Source of the DNA: Rhabdornis inornatus
Taxonomy: Eukaryota > Chordata > Aves > Passeriformes > Rhabdornithidae
DNA length: 64,000 bases
NCBI GenBank assembly: GCA_013397075.1
Contig: VWZS01008191.1
Location: 162,286-226,285 of the forward strand
Direction: 5' to 3'
Shown: positions 50,601 to 55,625 of the stretch, in pieces
Layout of the letters: every line of letters starts with the position of its first letter
Numbering within the stretch: position 1 is the first letter of the stretch
Notes under the pieces: model-generated
The model's input: only the letters and a program-made list of their open reading frames with translations
Told to the model about the DNA's origin: nothing
Databases searched by the model: none
Translations under genes and position numbers: made by a program

Positions 50601-50966
50601 CACGGTGCTATGCGGGTCTGTCCGGGGGAGCCGTGTCCTTCCTCCAGAGCACTCTGTGTGCAAACCCTTGGTAAGAGCCTGGCTGTGCTCCCAGACAGAT
50701 CCTGGGTGTTGTCCCTTCTCTCCATTTGCAAGGAGCCTCCTGACACAGCAGGGATCCCTGGCTGACCCCTCTCCTCTGTCTGTCCTAGGGGAAGGCTGTC
50801 AGCCTCCGAGTGCCTTCAGAGCCCCTGGCTCCAGGAGACAGGTTTGGACAACAGGCAGCAGGCACTGGTCACCTTCCCCACCACCAAACTGAGGAATTTC
50901 CTCATGGAACGGGAAAAGAAGAGGGGCTTGCTGTGCTCCAAGTACGGCCTCATGATTGCACAGTGA
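802..50966 (+). CDS. OBSCN: Obscurin, 3' half of gene (isoform B path, joined exons)
   Basis: Giant muscle scaffold that links sarcomeric M-band and Z-disc proteins to the sarcoplasmic reticulum and signals through a RhoGEF module and two kinase domains. The 5' part lies outside the window. Coding exons read by hand: 802-966, 2056-2214, 3249-3426, 4767-4880, 5305-5472, 6276-6378, 6941-7070, 8182-8287, then 24349-24609, 24727-24771, 26695-26703, 26937-27060, 28012-28145, 28485-28597, 29885-30053, 30790-30871, 31371-31571, 32100-32160, 32773-32850, 33003-33175, 33722-33748, 34036-34188, 34938-34983, 35405-35482, 36281-39827, 40399-40524, 41504-41614, 42453-42620, 43022-43144, 45388-45558, 46812-46932, 47771-48010, 49279-49502, 49953-50028, 50521-50670, 50789-50966. 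All have AG/GT borders and matching phases, totalling 8,112 nt (2,703 codons plus stop). The order DH-PH-Ig-Ig-linker-Ig-kinase-linker-Ig-FN3-kinase is diagnostic of OBSCN; SPEG lacks DH-PH and OBSL1 lacks kinases. The least certain exons are 24727-24771 and 26695-26703. Confidence 0.95.
2056..3426 (+). CDS. OBSCN: OBSCN exons: PH domain
   Basis: Two exons, 2056-2214 (53 codons, phase 0) and 3249-3426 (59 codons plus 1 nt). The first starts GHFIVWEGAPGARMAWKG and continues RHVFLFKNYIVICKPKRD, the classic beta-strand pattern of a PH domain after a RhoGEF. The second carries the conserved closing helix (FEIWHEREDLVRKYLLQART, then KNSWVKEILGLQQ). PH domains of this arrangement position the DH domain at membranes and assist exchange. 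The 2214 donor reads GTCTGA, weaker than its neighbours. The exon at 3249 is GC-rich and CpG-rich compared with the flanking intron. The intron between them (2215-3248) holds only AT-rich unique sequence. Confidence 0.93.
4157..4338 (+). mobile_element. CR1 3' fragment
   Basis: Plus orientation: ends with the CR1 tail in which CTTCCAACCCAAACCA leads to a GATTCTAGGATTC motif. Lies in the intron between the PH and Ig exons. Confidence 0.85.
4767..5472 (+). CDS. OBSCN: OBSCN exons: first Ig domain after PH
   Basis: Exons 4767-4880 and 5305-5472, both phase 1 to phase 1, encode one I-set Ig domain. It begins VPPDFEEELADCTAELGE, has the B-strand cysteine (KLACKV), the core tryptophan (SISWYKDG, spanning the splice junction), and ends with the D-x-G-x-Y-x-C signature (GADTGQYMCFASSPAGNAS). 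Intracellular muscle Ig domains of this type are protein-interaction and spring modules. Both cysteines and the tryptophan are present and the length is normal (about 94 residues). It corresponds in order to the first Ig that follows the PH domain of human obscurin. Confidence 0.93.
5530..6050 (+). mobile_element. CR1 fragment (about 520 bp)
   Basis: Plus orientation: GCTCAGCCTGGAGAAAAGGAG, ACTCCCTGACAGGAGGGGA, GATTAGGGAAATTTCTTCAC and TTTTTCAACCTAAATGATTC are in canonical CR1 order. Diverged. Confidence 0.85.
6276..8287 (+). CDS. OBSCN: OBSCN exons: second Ig domain after PH
   Basis: Three exons: 6276-6378 (phase 1 to 2), 6941-7070 (phase 2 to 0) and 8182-8287 (phase 0 to 1). The Ig starts VPPRFVNKVRNAYLVEGE, has cysteine FTCTVEG, tryptophan RWYKDG across the first junction, and YECE at the end of exon 2, completed in exon 3 as LMNRLGSAKSGAEL. 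Exon 3 then adds a charged non-modular stretch (TQERRGDQAITIE). Exon 8182-8287 is the last exon common to the A and B forms: it ends in phase 1, which fits both 14584 (A) and 24349 (B). Its donor is GTACGA, not a strong consensus, which may matter for isoform choice. Confidence 0.9.
11728..11872 (+). mobile_element. CR1 3' fragment, diverged
   Basis: Plus orientation: CTGGAGGGATTTCAAAGACC, TGTGGATGTGGCACTTAGGG and TCTTTTCCAACCTCAATGAT. Confidence 0.75.
12450..12530. repeat. AT-rich triple direct repeat
   Basis: Three copies of TTTAAAATAAAGCTA (minor variants) at about 12466, 12488 and 12509. Confidence 0.7.
14584..19538 (+). CDS. OBSCN: Obscurin-A alternative C-terminal tail (two exons with stop)
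   Basis: Exon 14584-14626 (43 nt, phase 1 to 2; VTEQETKVPKKTII) joins exon 18083-19538 (phase 2 to a TGA at 19536-19538). The tail begins EETITTVVKSP and contains SP/RS repeats (ARSPSGHSPSRSP), the block KPKWVEVEEIIEFKVKK, an asparagine run (NTNNSNNKL), DRKILTHNGKLLTLEDLEDY, and the closing SADNGQSSFKTE...TVGEPVTLHIS. I recognise these blocks from the non-modular end of mammalian obscurin A, the region that binds small ankyrin-1 of the sarcoplasmic reticulum; which block is the ankyrin site here is inference. About 498 residues, somewhat longer than the 417 usually quoted for human. The frame stays open upstream to 17769, but the acceptor TTCTGCCGTCAG at 18071-18082 and in-phase fusion set the start. 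Confidence 0.92.
14638..14678. repeat. Poly(T) tract with assembly N
   Basis: 41 positions, all T except N at 14654, the only ambiguous base in the window. It begins 12 nt into the intron that follows the obscurin-A exon 14584-14626. Confidence 0.9.
17092..17262 (-). mobile_element. CR1 3' fragment
   Basis: Minus orientation: GGTTAGAAGGGACCTTTAAA, TCCAGCCTGACCTTGAATG, TTTCCAGGGATGAGGCATC. Confidence 0.75.
19539..22312 (+). terminator. OBSCN: Obscurin-A 3' UTR and candidate poly(A) signals
   Basis: After the TGA at 19536 three canonical AATAAA hexamers lie on the + strand: 19595-19600 (57 nt after the stop), 20476-20481, and 22307-22312. The last is followed within about 30 nt by a GT-rich stretch, the expected downstream element, and is the best distal candidate, giving a 3' UTR near 2.8 kb. 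The interval also contains a run of A at about 20626-20647. That transcription ends here in the A form is inferred from the in-frame stop; only transcript data can say which hexamer is used. Confidence 0.5.
22313..24348 (+). other. Intron/non-coding stretch before the first B-specific exon
   Basis: About 2 kb without a supportable exon. It contains a plus-strand CR1 fragment (23795-24030) and otherwise unique sequence. For the B transcript the whole of 8288-24348 acts as one 16-kb intron. Confidence 0.45.
23795..24030 (+). mobile_element. CR1 3' fragment
   Basis: Plus orientation: GGCACTGCCCAGGCTCCCCA, ATGGACTGGATGATCCTGGT and the tail ATTCTGTGATTCTATGATT. Confidence 0.8.
24349..28145 (+). 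CDS. OBSCN: OBSCN-B specific linker exons between Ig and Ig-kinase
   Basis: Five exons: 24349-24609 (261 nt), 24727-24771 (45 nt), 26695-26703 (9-nt microexon), 26937-27060 (124 nt) and 28012-28145 (134 nt). Phases run 1-1-1-1-2-1 and join without a stop. The first encodes MTSPQPETETSVQAS, then an amphipathic ADQEIKTALKKLMDSAS and a Gly/Ala/Pro-rich low-complexity segment; the fourth is Pro/Glu-rich (VPAEEPGVPKPSPAPSREEE); the fifth ends SEVYIETTERTRVYKTEEK, the obscurin-like lead-in to the kinase-associated Ig. No folded domain is visible, so this is probably a flexible tether. The two small exons are supported only by good splice sites and phase, so they are the least certain coding calls here. 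Confidence 0.7.
26470..26575 (+). mobile_element. CR1 3' end, short
   Basis: Plus orientation: TTTTTCAACCTGGACGATTC then TGTGATTCCATGA. About 120 bp upstream of the 9-nt microexon. Confidence 0.7.
27198..27795 (-). mobile_element. LTR-like element, copy 1 (truncated relative)
   Basis: Starts TGTAATGGG and shares with 48026-48620 many long blocks in the same order, for example GGTTGTTTATTAAA, CACCTATATTATTTATACTT, GACTGACCAACCAGAAACTA, CCTCCATCTTGTCCCATACC and CAGAAAGCACAGAAAGCTCA. Divergence is moderate, so the two are independent insertions of one family. Homology is lost after about 27795. Confidence 0.7.
28485..30053 (+). CDS. OBSCN: OBSCN exons: Ig domain preceding the first kinase
   Basis: Exons 28485-28597 (phase 1 to 0) and 29885-30053 (phase 0 to 1). 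The Ig starts SPPYMQVTIEDVQVNSGE, keeps the core tryptophan (VLWFK) and the D-x-G-x-Y-x-C element (ALDDGGVYTCVAKNAGGE). The usual B-strand cysteine is alanine (AKFQAVIEG), so no disulfide is possible; this is common in cytosolic Ig domains. An Ig directly before the kinase parallels titin, twitchin and SPEG, where such domains contact the kinase. The donor at 30054 is the first base of a 26-bp minisatellite. The 1.3-kb intron between the two exons contains a long AT-rich TATA-repeat stretch (about 29385-29475) and a CR1 fragment. Confidence 0.92.
29385..29475. repeat. AT-rich (TA)n low-complexity stretch
   Basis: Imperfect TATATA/TACATATA repeats about 90 bp long in an OBSCN intron; a shorter similar run is at 42908-42932. 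Confidence 0.8.
29600..29770 (-). mobile_element. CR1 3' fragment
   Basis: Minus orientation: CAGAATCACAGAATCATTAA, GACCTCCAAGATCACTGAGT, TTCCAGGGATGGTGACTCC. Ends about 115 bp before the Ig exon at 29885. Confidence 0.85.
30054..30280. repeat. 26-bp minisatellite abutting a splice donor
   Basis: About eight and a half tandem copies of a 26-bp unit (GCAATGCCACCCTCTCACCT followed by GTGATG) with only T/C variants inside. The first copy starts GTAATG, and that GT is the donor of exon 29885-30053; all later copies start GCAATG. The array is uninterrupted from the exon border to about 30280. Confidence 0.95.
30415..30610 (-). mobile_element. CR1 3' fragment
   Basis: Minus orientation: ATGGTTTGAGTTGGAAAGAA, CCCCTGCCATGGGCAGGGA, TTCCAGGGATGGGACAGCC. 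Lies between the minisatellite and the first kinase exon. Confidence 0.85.
30790..35482 (+). CDS. OBSCN: OBSCN exons: first (N-terminal) kinase domain
   Basis: Nine exons: 30790-30871, 31371-31571, 32100-32160, 32773-32850, 33003-33175, 33722-33748, 34036-34188, 34938-34983, 35405-35482. This is a MLCK/titin-like Ser/Thr kinase fold. The glycine loop is degenerate (EIGRGCFSFVKR, third glycine replaced by serine). The strand-3 lysine (CAAKFIPL), helix-C glutamate (QERDIL), catalytic loop (HLDIKPLNIL, HRD changed to HLD), DFG (ICDFGFAQ) and APE (FVAPE) are all present, so activity is plausible. LTCKSPFAGEND and LSHKWF mark the C-lobe, followed by HFINTKQLKFIVARSKWQ. The acceptor before 34036 is weak (A-rich, containing AATAAA), but homology and phase require it. 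The acceptor before 33003 sits behind a run of 26 T. Confidence 0.95.
32646..32692 (-). mobile_element. CR1 3' terminal stub
   Basis: Minus orientation: CATAGAATGGTTTGGATTGG then GAGGGACCTTTAAAGATC; only about 45 bp remain. Confidence 0.65.
34588..34630. repeat. 11-12-bp tandem repeat
   Basis: Four copies of ATTTTCACTGT/ATTTTCACTAT in tandem in the intron before exon 34938-34983. Confidence 0.85.
35010..35085 (-). mobile_element. CR1 internal fragment
   Basis: Minus orientation: TCCCTTAATATCCGATCTAA, ACCTCCCTGGTGCAACCCAA and CATTCCCTCTTGCTCTA. It starts close behind the donor at 34984. Confidence 0.65.
36281..40524 (+). CDS. OBSCN: OBSCN giant inter-kinase linker exon (3,547 nt) plus following exon
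   Basis: Exon 36281-39827 (1,182 codons plus 1 nt) and exon 40399-40524 (126 nt, phase 1). The start, RSLMCYKSILVMRSIPEIL, is the helical tail following the first kinase; then a serine run and DNE, and about 1,000 residues of acidic, Ser/Pro/Glu-rich disordered sequence. Conserved islands stand out: a basic segment GRELRRHLDRARRTFRK with PLSGLREPLLEQF near 36930-37040, SLDDYRLRASRSFREQD near 37166-37217, DISEVEPAYLNFSDLYDI followed by FPFEF at 39334-39412, and KKKVKASVAHISRILKGK at 39749-39805. I recall equivalents of the last two in human obscurin. The final exon adds KSALPSFKLPSLTPKEK before the next Ig. No enzymatic domain is visible; the islands look like docking motifs. Confidence 0.93.
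40870..41125 (-). mobile_element. CR1 3' fragment
   Basis: Minus orientation: CATAGAATTATTTAGTTGGC, TGAGTCCAACCATAAACCC, GCCTCTAGGGATGGTGACTT, CCTAATATCCAAACTAAACC. The following 120 bp may continue the element. Confidence 0.85.
41504..42620 (+). CDS. OBSCN: OBSCN exons: Ig domain before FN3
   Basis: Exons 41504-41614 and 42453-42620, both phase 1 to 1. The Ig begins APSFMEELMDQAAAAGQ, with cysteine VTLSCRT, tryptophan HITWFRDG across the junction, and the end signature NAEDFGIYTCVATNSLGS. Both cysteines and the tryptophan are present. The first exon is GC-rich. The intron dividing the domain is almost filled by a solo LTR (41712-42416), leaving only 36 nt between the LTR edge and the second exon. 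The domain order Ig-FN3-kinase matches the C-terminus of obscurin B. Confidence 0.93.
41712..42416 (-). mobile_element. Solo LTR of an ERVK-like endogenous retrovirus with 6-bp TSD
   Basis: 705 bp bounded by TG (41712) and CA (42416), flanked by perfect 6-bp direct repeats GCAGGG at 41706-41711 and 42417-42422. Read on the - strand it opens TGTTGGGATGGATAGGG. AATAAA on the - strand near 41764-41769 and 41813-41818 fits an R-region poly(A) signal. The 6-bp duplication is typical of class II (ERVK-type) integrations. No internal viral genes remain, so this is a recombination-derived solo LTR. It sits inside the intron that splits an obscurin Ig domain. Confidence 0.85.
41755..41845. repeat. 49-bp tandem duplication inside the solo LTR
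   Basis: The block TTTAAAATGCTGTTTATTG with its continuation to GATGA(T/A)(A/T)CAGCAATT occurs twice at a spacing of 49 bp (TGCTGTTTAT at 41761 and 41810), with few differences. It duplicates the AATAAA-containing part of the LTR (- strand). Confidence 0.85.
43022..45558 (+). CDS. OBSCN: OBSCN exons: fibronectin type III domain
   Basis: Exons 43022-43144 and 45388-45558, phase 1 to 1. The domain starts EVPPSPPPPDIVEVYKDG, with the A/B-strand tryptophan (VQLVWKPVE), the C-strand VHYTVQCRTE, then DGEWTTLASDITDCCYYARN and the typical YHFRTACTSKAGTGPYSHPS F/G strands. FN3 domains preceding a kinase are found in the titin/twitchin family and SPEG. The 2.2-kb intron between the exons carries a minus-strand CR1 (43733-44020) and otherwise unique sequence. 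Confidence 0.93.
43733..44020 (-). mobile_element. CR1 3' fragment, nearly consensus
   Basis: Minus orientation: GGAATGGTTTGGGTTGAAAG, CCACTATCCCAGGGTGCTCC, TTGGACACTTCCAGGGATCC, CTGACATCTAATTTAAGTCT. Within the FN3 intron. Confidence 0.9.
46812..50966 (+). CDS. OBSCN: OBSCN exons: second (C-terminal) kinase domain and protein end
   Basis: Exons 46812-46932 (Glu/Pro linker ending TYAFQTEIKR), 47771-48010, 49279-49502, 49953-50028, 50521-50670, 50789-50966; TGA at 50964-50966. Kinase fold: KRGRFSIVRQCREK glycine loop (degenerate), lysine in LAAKIIPY, helix-C glutamate in LLEYQVLRKL, catalytic loop HLDLRSENMII (HRD changed to HLD and the loop lysine to Arg), LLDFGNAQ, APELL, and TDIWSIGITAFIM. 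The loop Arg and degenerate glycine loop suggest weak or altered catalysis. From memory the human domain reads DLG where this has DFG. The C-terminal tail is short and basic (MEREKKRGLLCSKYGLMIAQ). An LTR begins 15 nt past the 48010 exon end. Confidence 0.95.
46990..47292 (+). mobile_element. CR1 fragment
   Basis: Plus orientation: GGTTGCTCAGCCTGGAGAAG, GCTTCAAACTGAAAGAGAGC, AGATTAGATATTAGGAAAA, GGTTGTCCAGAGAAGCTGTG. It starts about 60 nt after the 46932 exon end. Confidence 0.88.
47293..47395 (-). mobile_element. CR1 fragment in opposite orientation, abutting the previous one
   Basis: Minus orientation: CACATCTGGTCTAAAACAAC, CCCTTGTCCTGTCATAACA. It joins directly to the plus-strand CR1, forming a tail-to-tail composite. 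Confidence 0.65.
48026..48939 (-). mobile_element. LTR-like element (endogenous retrovirus), copy 2
   Basis: About 914 bp starting TGTAACA and ending CCATAACA, with LTR-type short inverted ends (- strand opens TGTTATGGTG). On the - strand it contains a TATA-like TTTTTATAATATAG (from the 48440 area) and AATAAACAACC (near 48147). It aligns over most of its + 5' 600 bp with 27198-27795. No clear target-site duplication was found. The element begins 15 nt after the end of kinase exon 47771-48010. Confidence 0.7.
50140..50490 (-). mobile_element. CR1 fragment
   Basis: Minus orientation: GGGAAGAATTTCTTCCCAAT, ATCTAATCTACACCTCTCCT, GTTCCCCCTTGTCCTGCCAC, CCTCCTCTGGACTCACCCCA. Ends about 30 nt before the kinase exon acceptor at 50520. 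Confidence 0.88.
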
Positions 50967-52212
50967 CGTGGATGTGGTGATGGATGGGAATTGCCTCCCT
51001 GTGCCCTCCTGCACCGAGTGTTCGGTACCAAACCCTCCTGCCAAGCTGTGGTGCAGTAGCTGAGCTGGGGAGCTGCTCTCTGCCTGGCCCCACTGTGTTT
51101 TACCCGTGTGTCCTGCCTGCCACAGGCTGTTTCTGTGTATGTGTGACTCGTGGGGGGAACAGGGACGCTGGGCAGTGAAGGCAGCAAACCCAGCAGTGAC
51201 CTTGTAACGTGCAGATTTTGTACCACTAAGAGACTTTGCTGTTTTGAAGCTGAGCTGGGACACATCTACCTGGAGATGTGGCAGCAGTGTCCCTGGCAAA
51301 GGCTGAGTGTGTTAATTCTTCTTAAAAATCCTGAAATGTCATGTTCCTCTTTGACATTCAAACCCTGCTTTCCTCTGCAAAGGATGGTGTTGGCTGTGTC
51401 ATTGCTTTGTACTCATAACTTCAGTGTTCGAGTTTCTCTGCGGTGATTGATGTATCCCTCAATTTTCCACAGGAGCAGCAGTAAGAGGAGGCTTTCTCAG
51501 AGCTGTGTCTGGCTGTGTTTAGAGGAAGGAAAACAGGAAAACAGTCTCTAATGTGTTACAGGTCAATAGAAAAGTGAAGCTGTTTATCCAGGGATACTCT
51601 TTTCCAACAAGTTTAAGCAAGTTTAACCCATATTGTTCCAAACCTAATAAGGGAGCATTGTGACTCCTTCCCTTGGTGAGCATGCAGAGCAGGAATTGGG
51701 ACTGAGAGCAGAGCAGCTTTCCCTGTGTTGTGGAGAGCAGGCACCAACTCTATAGATTGTAGAATTTGGAATGTTGAAGTGATATTGTCTTCACTGTGTG
51801 CTACAGGAGAGAAACCCAAGGGCTTAGGGCCAGACTCTGTGCTCAGTTCTCTGGGAGGAGAGGAGAGTTACACAAGACAGACACTGCAGTGAGGGCTGCC
51901 CCCAGGAAACCTTTCAAAATTCTGGATCCCATCCAATTTAACTTATTTCACAAATCCAGTCAGGTTTTTGTTGGCACGGGCTGGTTCTTTGCTCTTGCTG
52001 GTGCACTTTGGGATGGAAAGCTCAGTGCCAAGTAAAAAACCTATCTAAGCAAACCTTAATTGTAGATTAACTCATTTGGAGCTTTCATGCTCTTCCATAT
52101 ATTACTTCTTTTCTTTTTTGCCTCTCACAACTGCATGCATTTGAGCATGTCTGAGCTCTTTTATAGACTCAACACTGTCTGGTTAAATAAACCATTCTGA
52201 TGAGTAAATAAA
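50967..52212 (+). terminator. OBSCN: OBSCN-B 3' UTR and paired poly(A) signals
   Basis: After the TGA the + strand runs about 1.2 kb of unique sequence to two AATAAA hexamers only 21 nt apart, 52186-52191 and 52207-52212. These are the first canonical signals downstream of the stop. They place the transcript end about 0.8 kb from the candidate end of the convergent CYP8B1 transcript. No GT-rich downstream element is obvious beyond a T-rich stretch. Confidence 0.6.
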
Positions 52213-53022
52213 GCCAGATTTTTCTGCTTAATCTTTGCCATAACTTTTACACTCCTTCCCCAACCCCAATCCACATTTGTGCAGCATGTCCCTCAACTCT
52301 GACCTGGGCTTGTTTTTGTGACTAGGTATGGTTTGGAAAGGTTTGGAAAGGTTACATGGGCTCTTTGTAGACAGTATACACTGGGAACCGCTTCCATGCA
52401 AGACAGCCACGTGAAAAGTCCTTTTCCTAGAGCTCTGGAAGGAGGACATCACTTGGTCAGGATGTGATGATGGCTCTGAGCTGCCCAGCTGCCCTGAGGC
52501 ATTCCTGGGCATGATCTGGTCTTGAATTGACCAAAATGTGAGAAGGGCTTCAGAGCAGTGAACCCATGGGTGACAAAAAAATAGGTGAGAGCTGTAGATG
52601 GAGCATGGAAGGAATGAAAAGGTGCTGGATATCAGCTGTCACAGTCAAGCCTTACAGGTAGTTTTTGTTTTCTTTGGTTCTGTCACAACTGCTTGATAGT
52701 TTCTGCCTGAATTCCCACTACCACCATGAGGTCAGGGCTAATGACCATTCTGGCAGGCTGGGATAGTGTGCCCCTAACATGCAGTTACATCACCCTGTTC
52801 TTAGCAGAACAAAGCAGAATCAGGACCTGATGTTTGGACACGTGTGAAAATGTTTGAGTTTCACTCCTTGACCACAAATAATCTCCAAAGTCCAAGCTTA
52901 GTGTCAGCATTAAAATCAATTCACTGTTCTCCACACAGGAGGGGCTTGGATTTAACTTCTGTAAGGAAGTGGTGAGAGTTGCTGAAGGGTAATAAAGCAA
53001 AGCAGAACTTGTAGAGCAAAGT

Positions 53023-53028
53023 TTTATT
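53023..53028 (-). terminator. CYP8B1: Candidate CYP8B1 poly(A) signal
   Basis: TTTATT on the + strand is AATAAA on the - strand, about 0.9 kb after the CYP8B1 stop codon and the first canonical hexamer in that direction. A 3' UTR of this length is plausible. The surrounding 53000-53360 could instead be repeat-derived, so this is tentative. Confidence 0.35.
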
Positions 53029-53949
53029 CTGCACTGATCCAGTAGATAAAACATATATTTGAGGGCTATAAGGTCACAGTGGCTGTAGCCCATAAGGGAT
53101 TGAGGTTGCTCCATTTGGGGGCCTCATCAGATACAAGAAAGGAACCATAAACAAGACAATTTGAAAACCCCAAGGAAATTCTTACATCTCTGGAGAGCAT
53201 ATTTGCTGCTCTCTGACCTTTCAGGGGTTCACCACAAGCTGATGCCATCCTGCCAATGATACTTCATGTGGAAAATAAATGATCAGGTAACAGGGTGTGA
53301 CCAGACAAGTCTATGGACCAGTCACCTATTTGCACCAACCAGCCCTTTTCACCCCCTTACATCTCAATTTTTCTCCCTAAATCACCTAAATCCCTCCTTT
53401 TTCCCCATTTGATTCCTCCCCCAAACACTCTATTATAAATCCTGTGCAATCCCAAAATGCTCTTCCCCTACACACCATAGGATGTCTCCCCTGCCTTGAC
53501 ACAATCCTCCTTATCCCAGGTAGTGATCCAGAGATGACACATCTCCACGGGACTCGTGTCAGGACCGTGGGGCTGATGCTCTGCTGGGGCAGCCCTGGGA
53601 GGAACCTGGACAAAACCCTTGTTCCTTGGAAGCCCTGAATTTGTGTTCCCACCTGCCAATCTGACCCCTGTGCTCCTCTTGGCTTTCAACAGGCTGATGG
53701 CCCCTGGGATGGGGCTGGGAGTAGCCTGGCAGGGCACATTTTGTCTCTCTGTGCAGATTTCTATCTCATAACCAACCCAACAACACAGCAGCAGCACATG
53801 GGGAGGAGGTAAACATTAAAAGCCACAATAAAGATTGAGCAAACAAGATCATATCAGTGTTGGTGCTGCATAGATCTGATAACCACGGGATCAGACAATT
53901 TGTCCCATAGGTGACAGCAGAACAAACAGCACCAGGAGGAGTCCCCAGG

Positions 53950-55479
53950 TTAAAAGCGTGGCCGGTATCTGAACCGAATGTCACGGACAGGCTGCACCGT
54001 CCCGAATCCCCAGCGGCTGATGTCTATGGCTGGGATCTCCTCCTCCTCATCGACCAGCTCCAGGTCAAAGTGACTCAGCATCAAGAACACAAACAATTTC
54101 ATTTCAGCAGTAGCAAAGAACCGTCCAGGACAGGTGGAAACTCCTGCCCCCCAAGGCATGTTGACAAATTTCAGCTTCTTCCCATTTCTGTAGAAATCTT
54201 TCCTGGTGCCATCTGGGTTTACAAAACGGTCATATTTAAATTTGTGAGGCTCCTCGTGGATTTCTGGGTTCATCTGCACGGAGATGCGTGGGAACAGAGC
54301 CACCCTGTCTCCCTTGCGAAGGGTGAGCTCTGTCCCACTGCTTGTCCTCAGGGAGGTGTCCTCGAGGACAGCTCTGACCAGCATTGGGGCTGCCACCAGC
54401 CTCAGGGTCTCCTCCAGAGCACTGTCCAGCAAAGGAGTCTGGTTCAGCATGTCCCTGGTGACAGTAACTGGGGGGCTCCCTGCCTTTACTTCCTGCCCAC
54501 TCTCCCTTGAGACTTTATCCACCTCATCTCTCACAGCCTGCAGAGCCTCTGGATGTTTCAGCAGATACAAGAGGAGCCAGAAGGCAGTTGGGCCCGTGTT
54601 GCCTTGGGATGCCCAGAGGAGCATGAACATGAAACGATTCCGCATGTACTCGGGGATACCATTTTCTGCCAGAAGTTGGTCTTGATCACTTATCCAGCCA
54701 CTGATATTGTCCTTCTGCCAGACCTTCTTCACAGACAGCGTGTTCCAGAAGTGTCTCTTCAGCCGCTCAGCTTCTCTTTTGTCCTTGGGAGGCAACAGGG
54801 CAAAGGCCAGGCGAGGGAAGAGGCGGTCGTACTTCCGAAACTCCTGGAAGACCTGGTCCGAGTGGAGGCGATCCTGCTCTTCAGCTTTCTCCTTGTCCCC
54901 TGCCCCTCGGGGTGGCTCAGTGCCATACAGAGCCAGATACCCAGCTCTGAAGACGATGTTGTAGCAGTAGTGGAAGAGGTTTTCCTCCTGCCACACTCTC
55001 TTCTCCCCTGAGCTCAGGTTGAAAAGCAGCAGCTTCCGAAAGCTCTCCATGGTGGCTTGTATGAGGTCAGTGAGGCCATCTCCCATCAGGTGCTTTGTGC
55101 TTGATGTATGAACTATGTTGTGAGTGGCTTCAGTGGGCTTGTAGCCAAAAACCCGCAGGACCAACTGAACTGCATTAGTCATAAAGTCCAGTTTAGATCG
55201 TGATTCCTTCACGATGGTGCCAAAGCAGAAGGGATCCATCACAAAGGTGAAGTAATAGCCACCGATCAGCACTGTGAAAACATCCCCATGTTTCTTCTGC
55301 ATCCTTTTGAGAAACTCTGAGCTGTCCTTTTGGAATTCCAGCAGATAGCCCAGCCAGGGAACGGTACCTTTGTCCAAGGGCGGCTCATCGTGTCTCCGTC
55401 TCCGAAACACACCCAGGACATAGAGCCCACTAAGCAGTGATGACACCAAGGCACAGAGGAGAATCACCCAGAGTACCAT
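53950..55479 (-). CDS. CYP8B1: Sterol 12-alpha-hydroxylase (cytochrome P450 8B1)
   Basis: Endoplasmic-reticulum P450 that 12-alpha-hydroxylates a bile-acid precursor (7-alpha-hydroxy-4-cholesten-3-one), setting the cholic acid to chenodeoxycholic acid ratio in liver. A single open frame of 509 codons without introns, as in mammalian CYP8B1. An N-terminal membrane anchor occupies residues 2-24, followed by the basic stop-transfer RRRR. The I-helix reads LLWASQGNTGPTAFW, lacking the usual acid-threonine pair as in the CYP7/CYP8 families. The K-helix ExxR is E357-R360, and the heme loop is MPWGAGVSTCPGR with ligand Cys450 (Trp in place of the usual Phe, typical of CYP8B1). The C-terminus WGFGTVQPVRDIRFRYR matches the family. 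Prostacyclin synthase (CYP8A1) is multi-exonic, so it is less likely. It lies tail-to-tail with OBSCN. Confidence 0.95.
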   Translation of the reverse strand: MVLWVILLCALVSSLLSGLYVLGVFRRRRHDEPPLDKGTVPWLGYLLEFQKDSSEFLKRMQKKHGDVFTVLIGGYYFTFVMDPFCFGTIVKESRSKLDFMTNAVQLVLRVFGYKPTEATHNIVHTSSTKHLMGDGLTDLIQATMESFRKLLLFNLSSGEKRVWQEENLFHYCYNIVFRAGYLALYGTEPPRGAGDKEKAEEQDRLHSDQVFQEFRKYDRLFPRLAFALLPPKDKREAERLKRHFWNTLSVKKVWQKDNISGWISDQDQLLAENGIPEYMRNRFMFMLLWASQGNTGPTAFWLLLYLLKHPEALQAVRDEVDKVSRESGQEVKAGSPPVTVTRDMLNQTPLLDSALEETLRLVAAPMLVRAVLEDTSLRTSSGTELTLRKGDRVALFPRISVQMNPEIHEEPHKFKYDRFVNPDGTRKDFYRNGKKLKFVNMPWGAGVSTCPGRFFATAEMKLFVFLMLSHFDLELVDEEEEIPAIDISRWGFGTVQPVRDIRFRYRPRF

Positions 55480-55499
55480 GACAGCTCTGTGCCCGTCCA

Positions 55500-55625
55500 G
55501 GAGCTGGGACTAGAGACAGGTTGGGGCAGGAATGTGCATTTTATCCCCACCGAGCAGCTGATGGGCAGACACAGAGCAGACAGCCTCTGTCCTCATTGGC
55601 AGCGAGTGTTTGCCTTGGCACTGCT
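55500..55625 (-). promoter_or_regulatory. CYP8B1: CYP8B1 proximal promoter
   Basis: Reading the - strand upstream of the ATG at 55479: a TATA-like GATAAAA (ATAAAA at 55539-55544), about 60 nt before the ATG, a CCAAT box (55595-55599), and an overlapping pair at 55607-55620, a FOXA-type TGTTTGC on the + strand (55607-55613) and CCAAGGCAA on the - strand, one mismatch from the NR5A2/LRH-1 consensus. Mammalian CYP8B1 promoters are known to depend on LRH-1 and HNF4. Sites were found by eye; function is inference. Confidence 0.5.

Noticed and set aside
802..50966. SPEG, OBSL1 or titin as alternative identity
   Set aside because: SPEG has two kinases but no DH-PH; OBSL1 has no kinase; titin has one kinase and no RhoGEF. 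Tail and linker motifs match OBSCN.
50799..51299. 166-codon antisense frame at the OBSCN 3' end
   Set aside because: It overlaps the last kinase exon and 3' UTR on the opposite strand, with no domain or conserved motif.
53000..53900. Possible LTR in the OBSCN-CYP8B1 interval
   Set aside because: An AATAAA and T-rich ends were noted on the - strand, but no TG/CA ends with target duplication could be found. It is more simply the CYP8B1 3' UTR.
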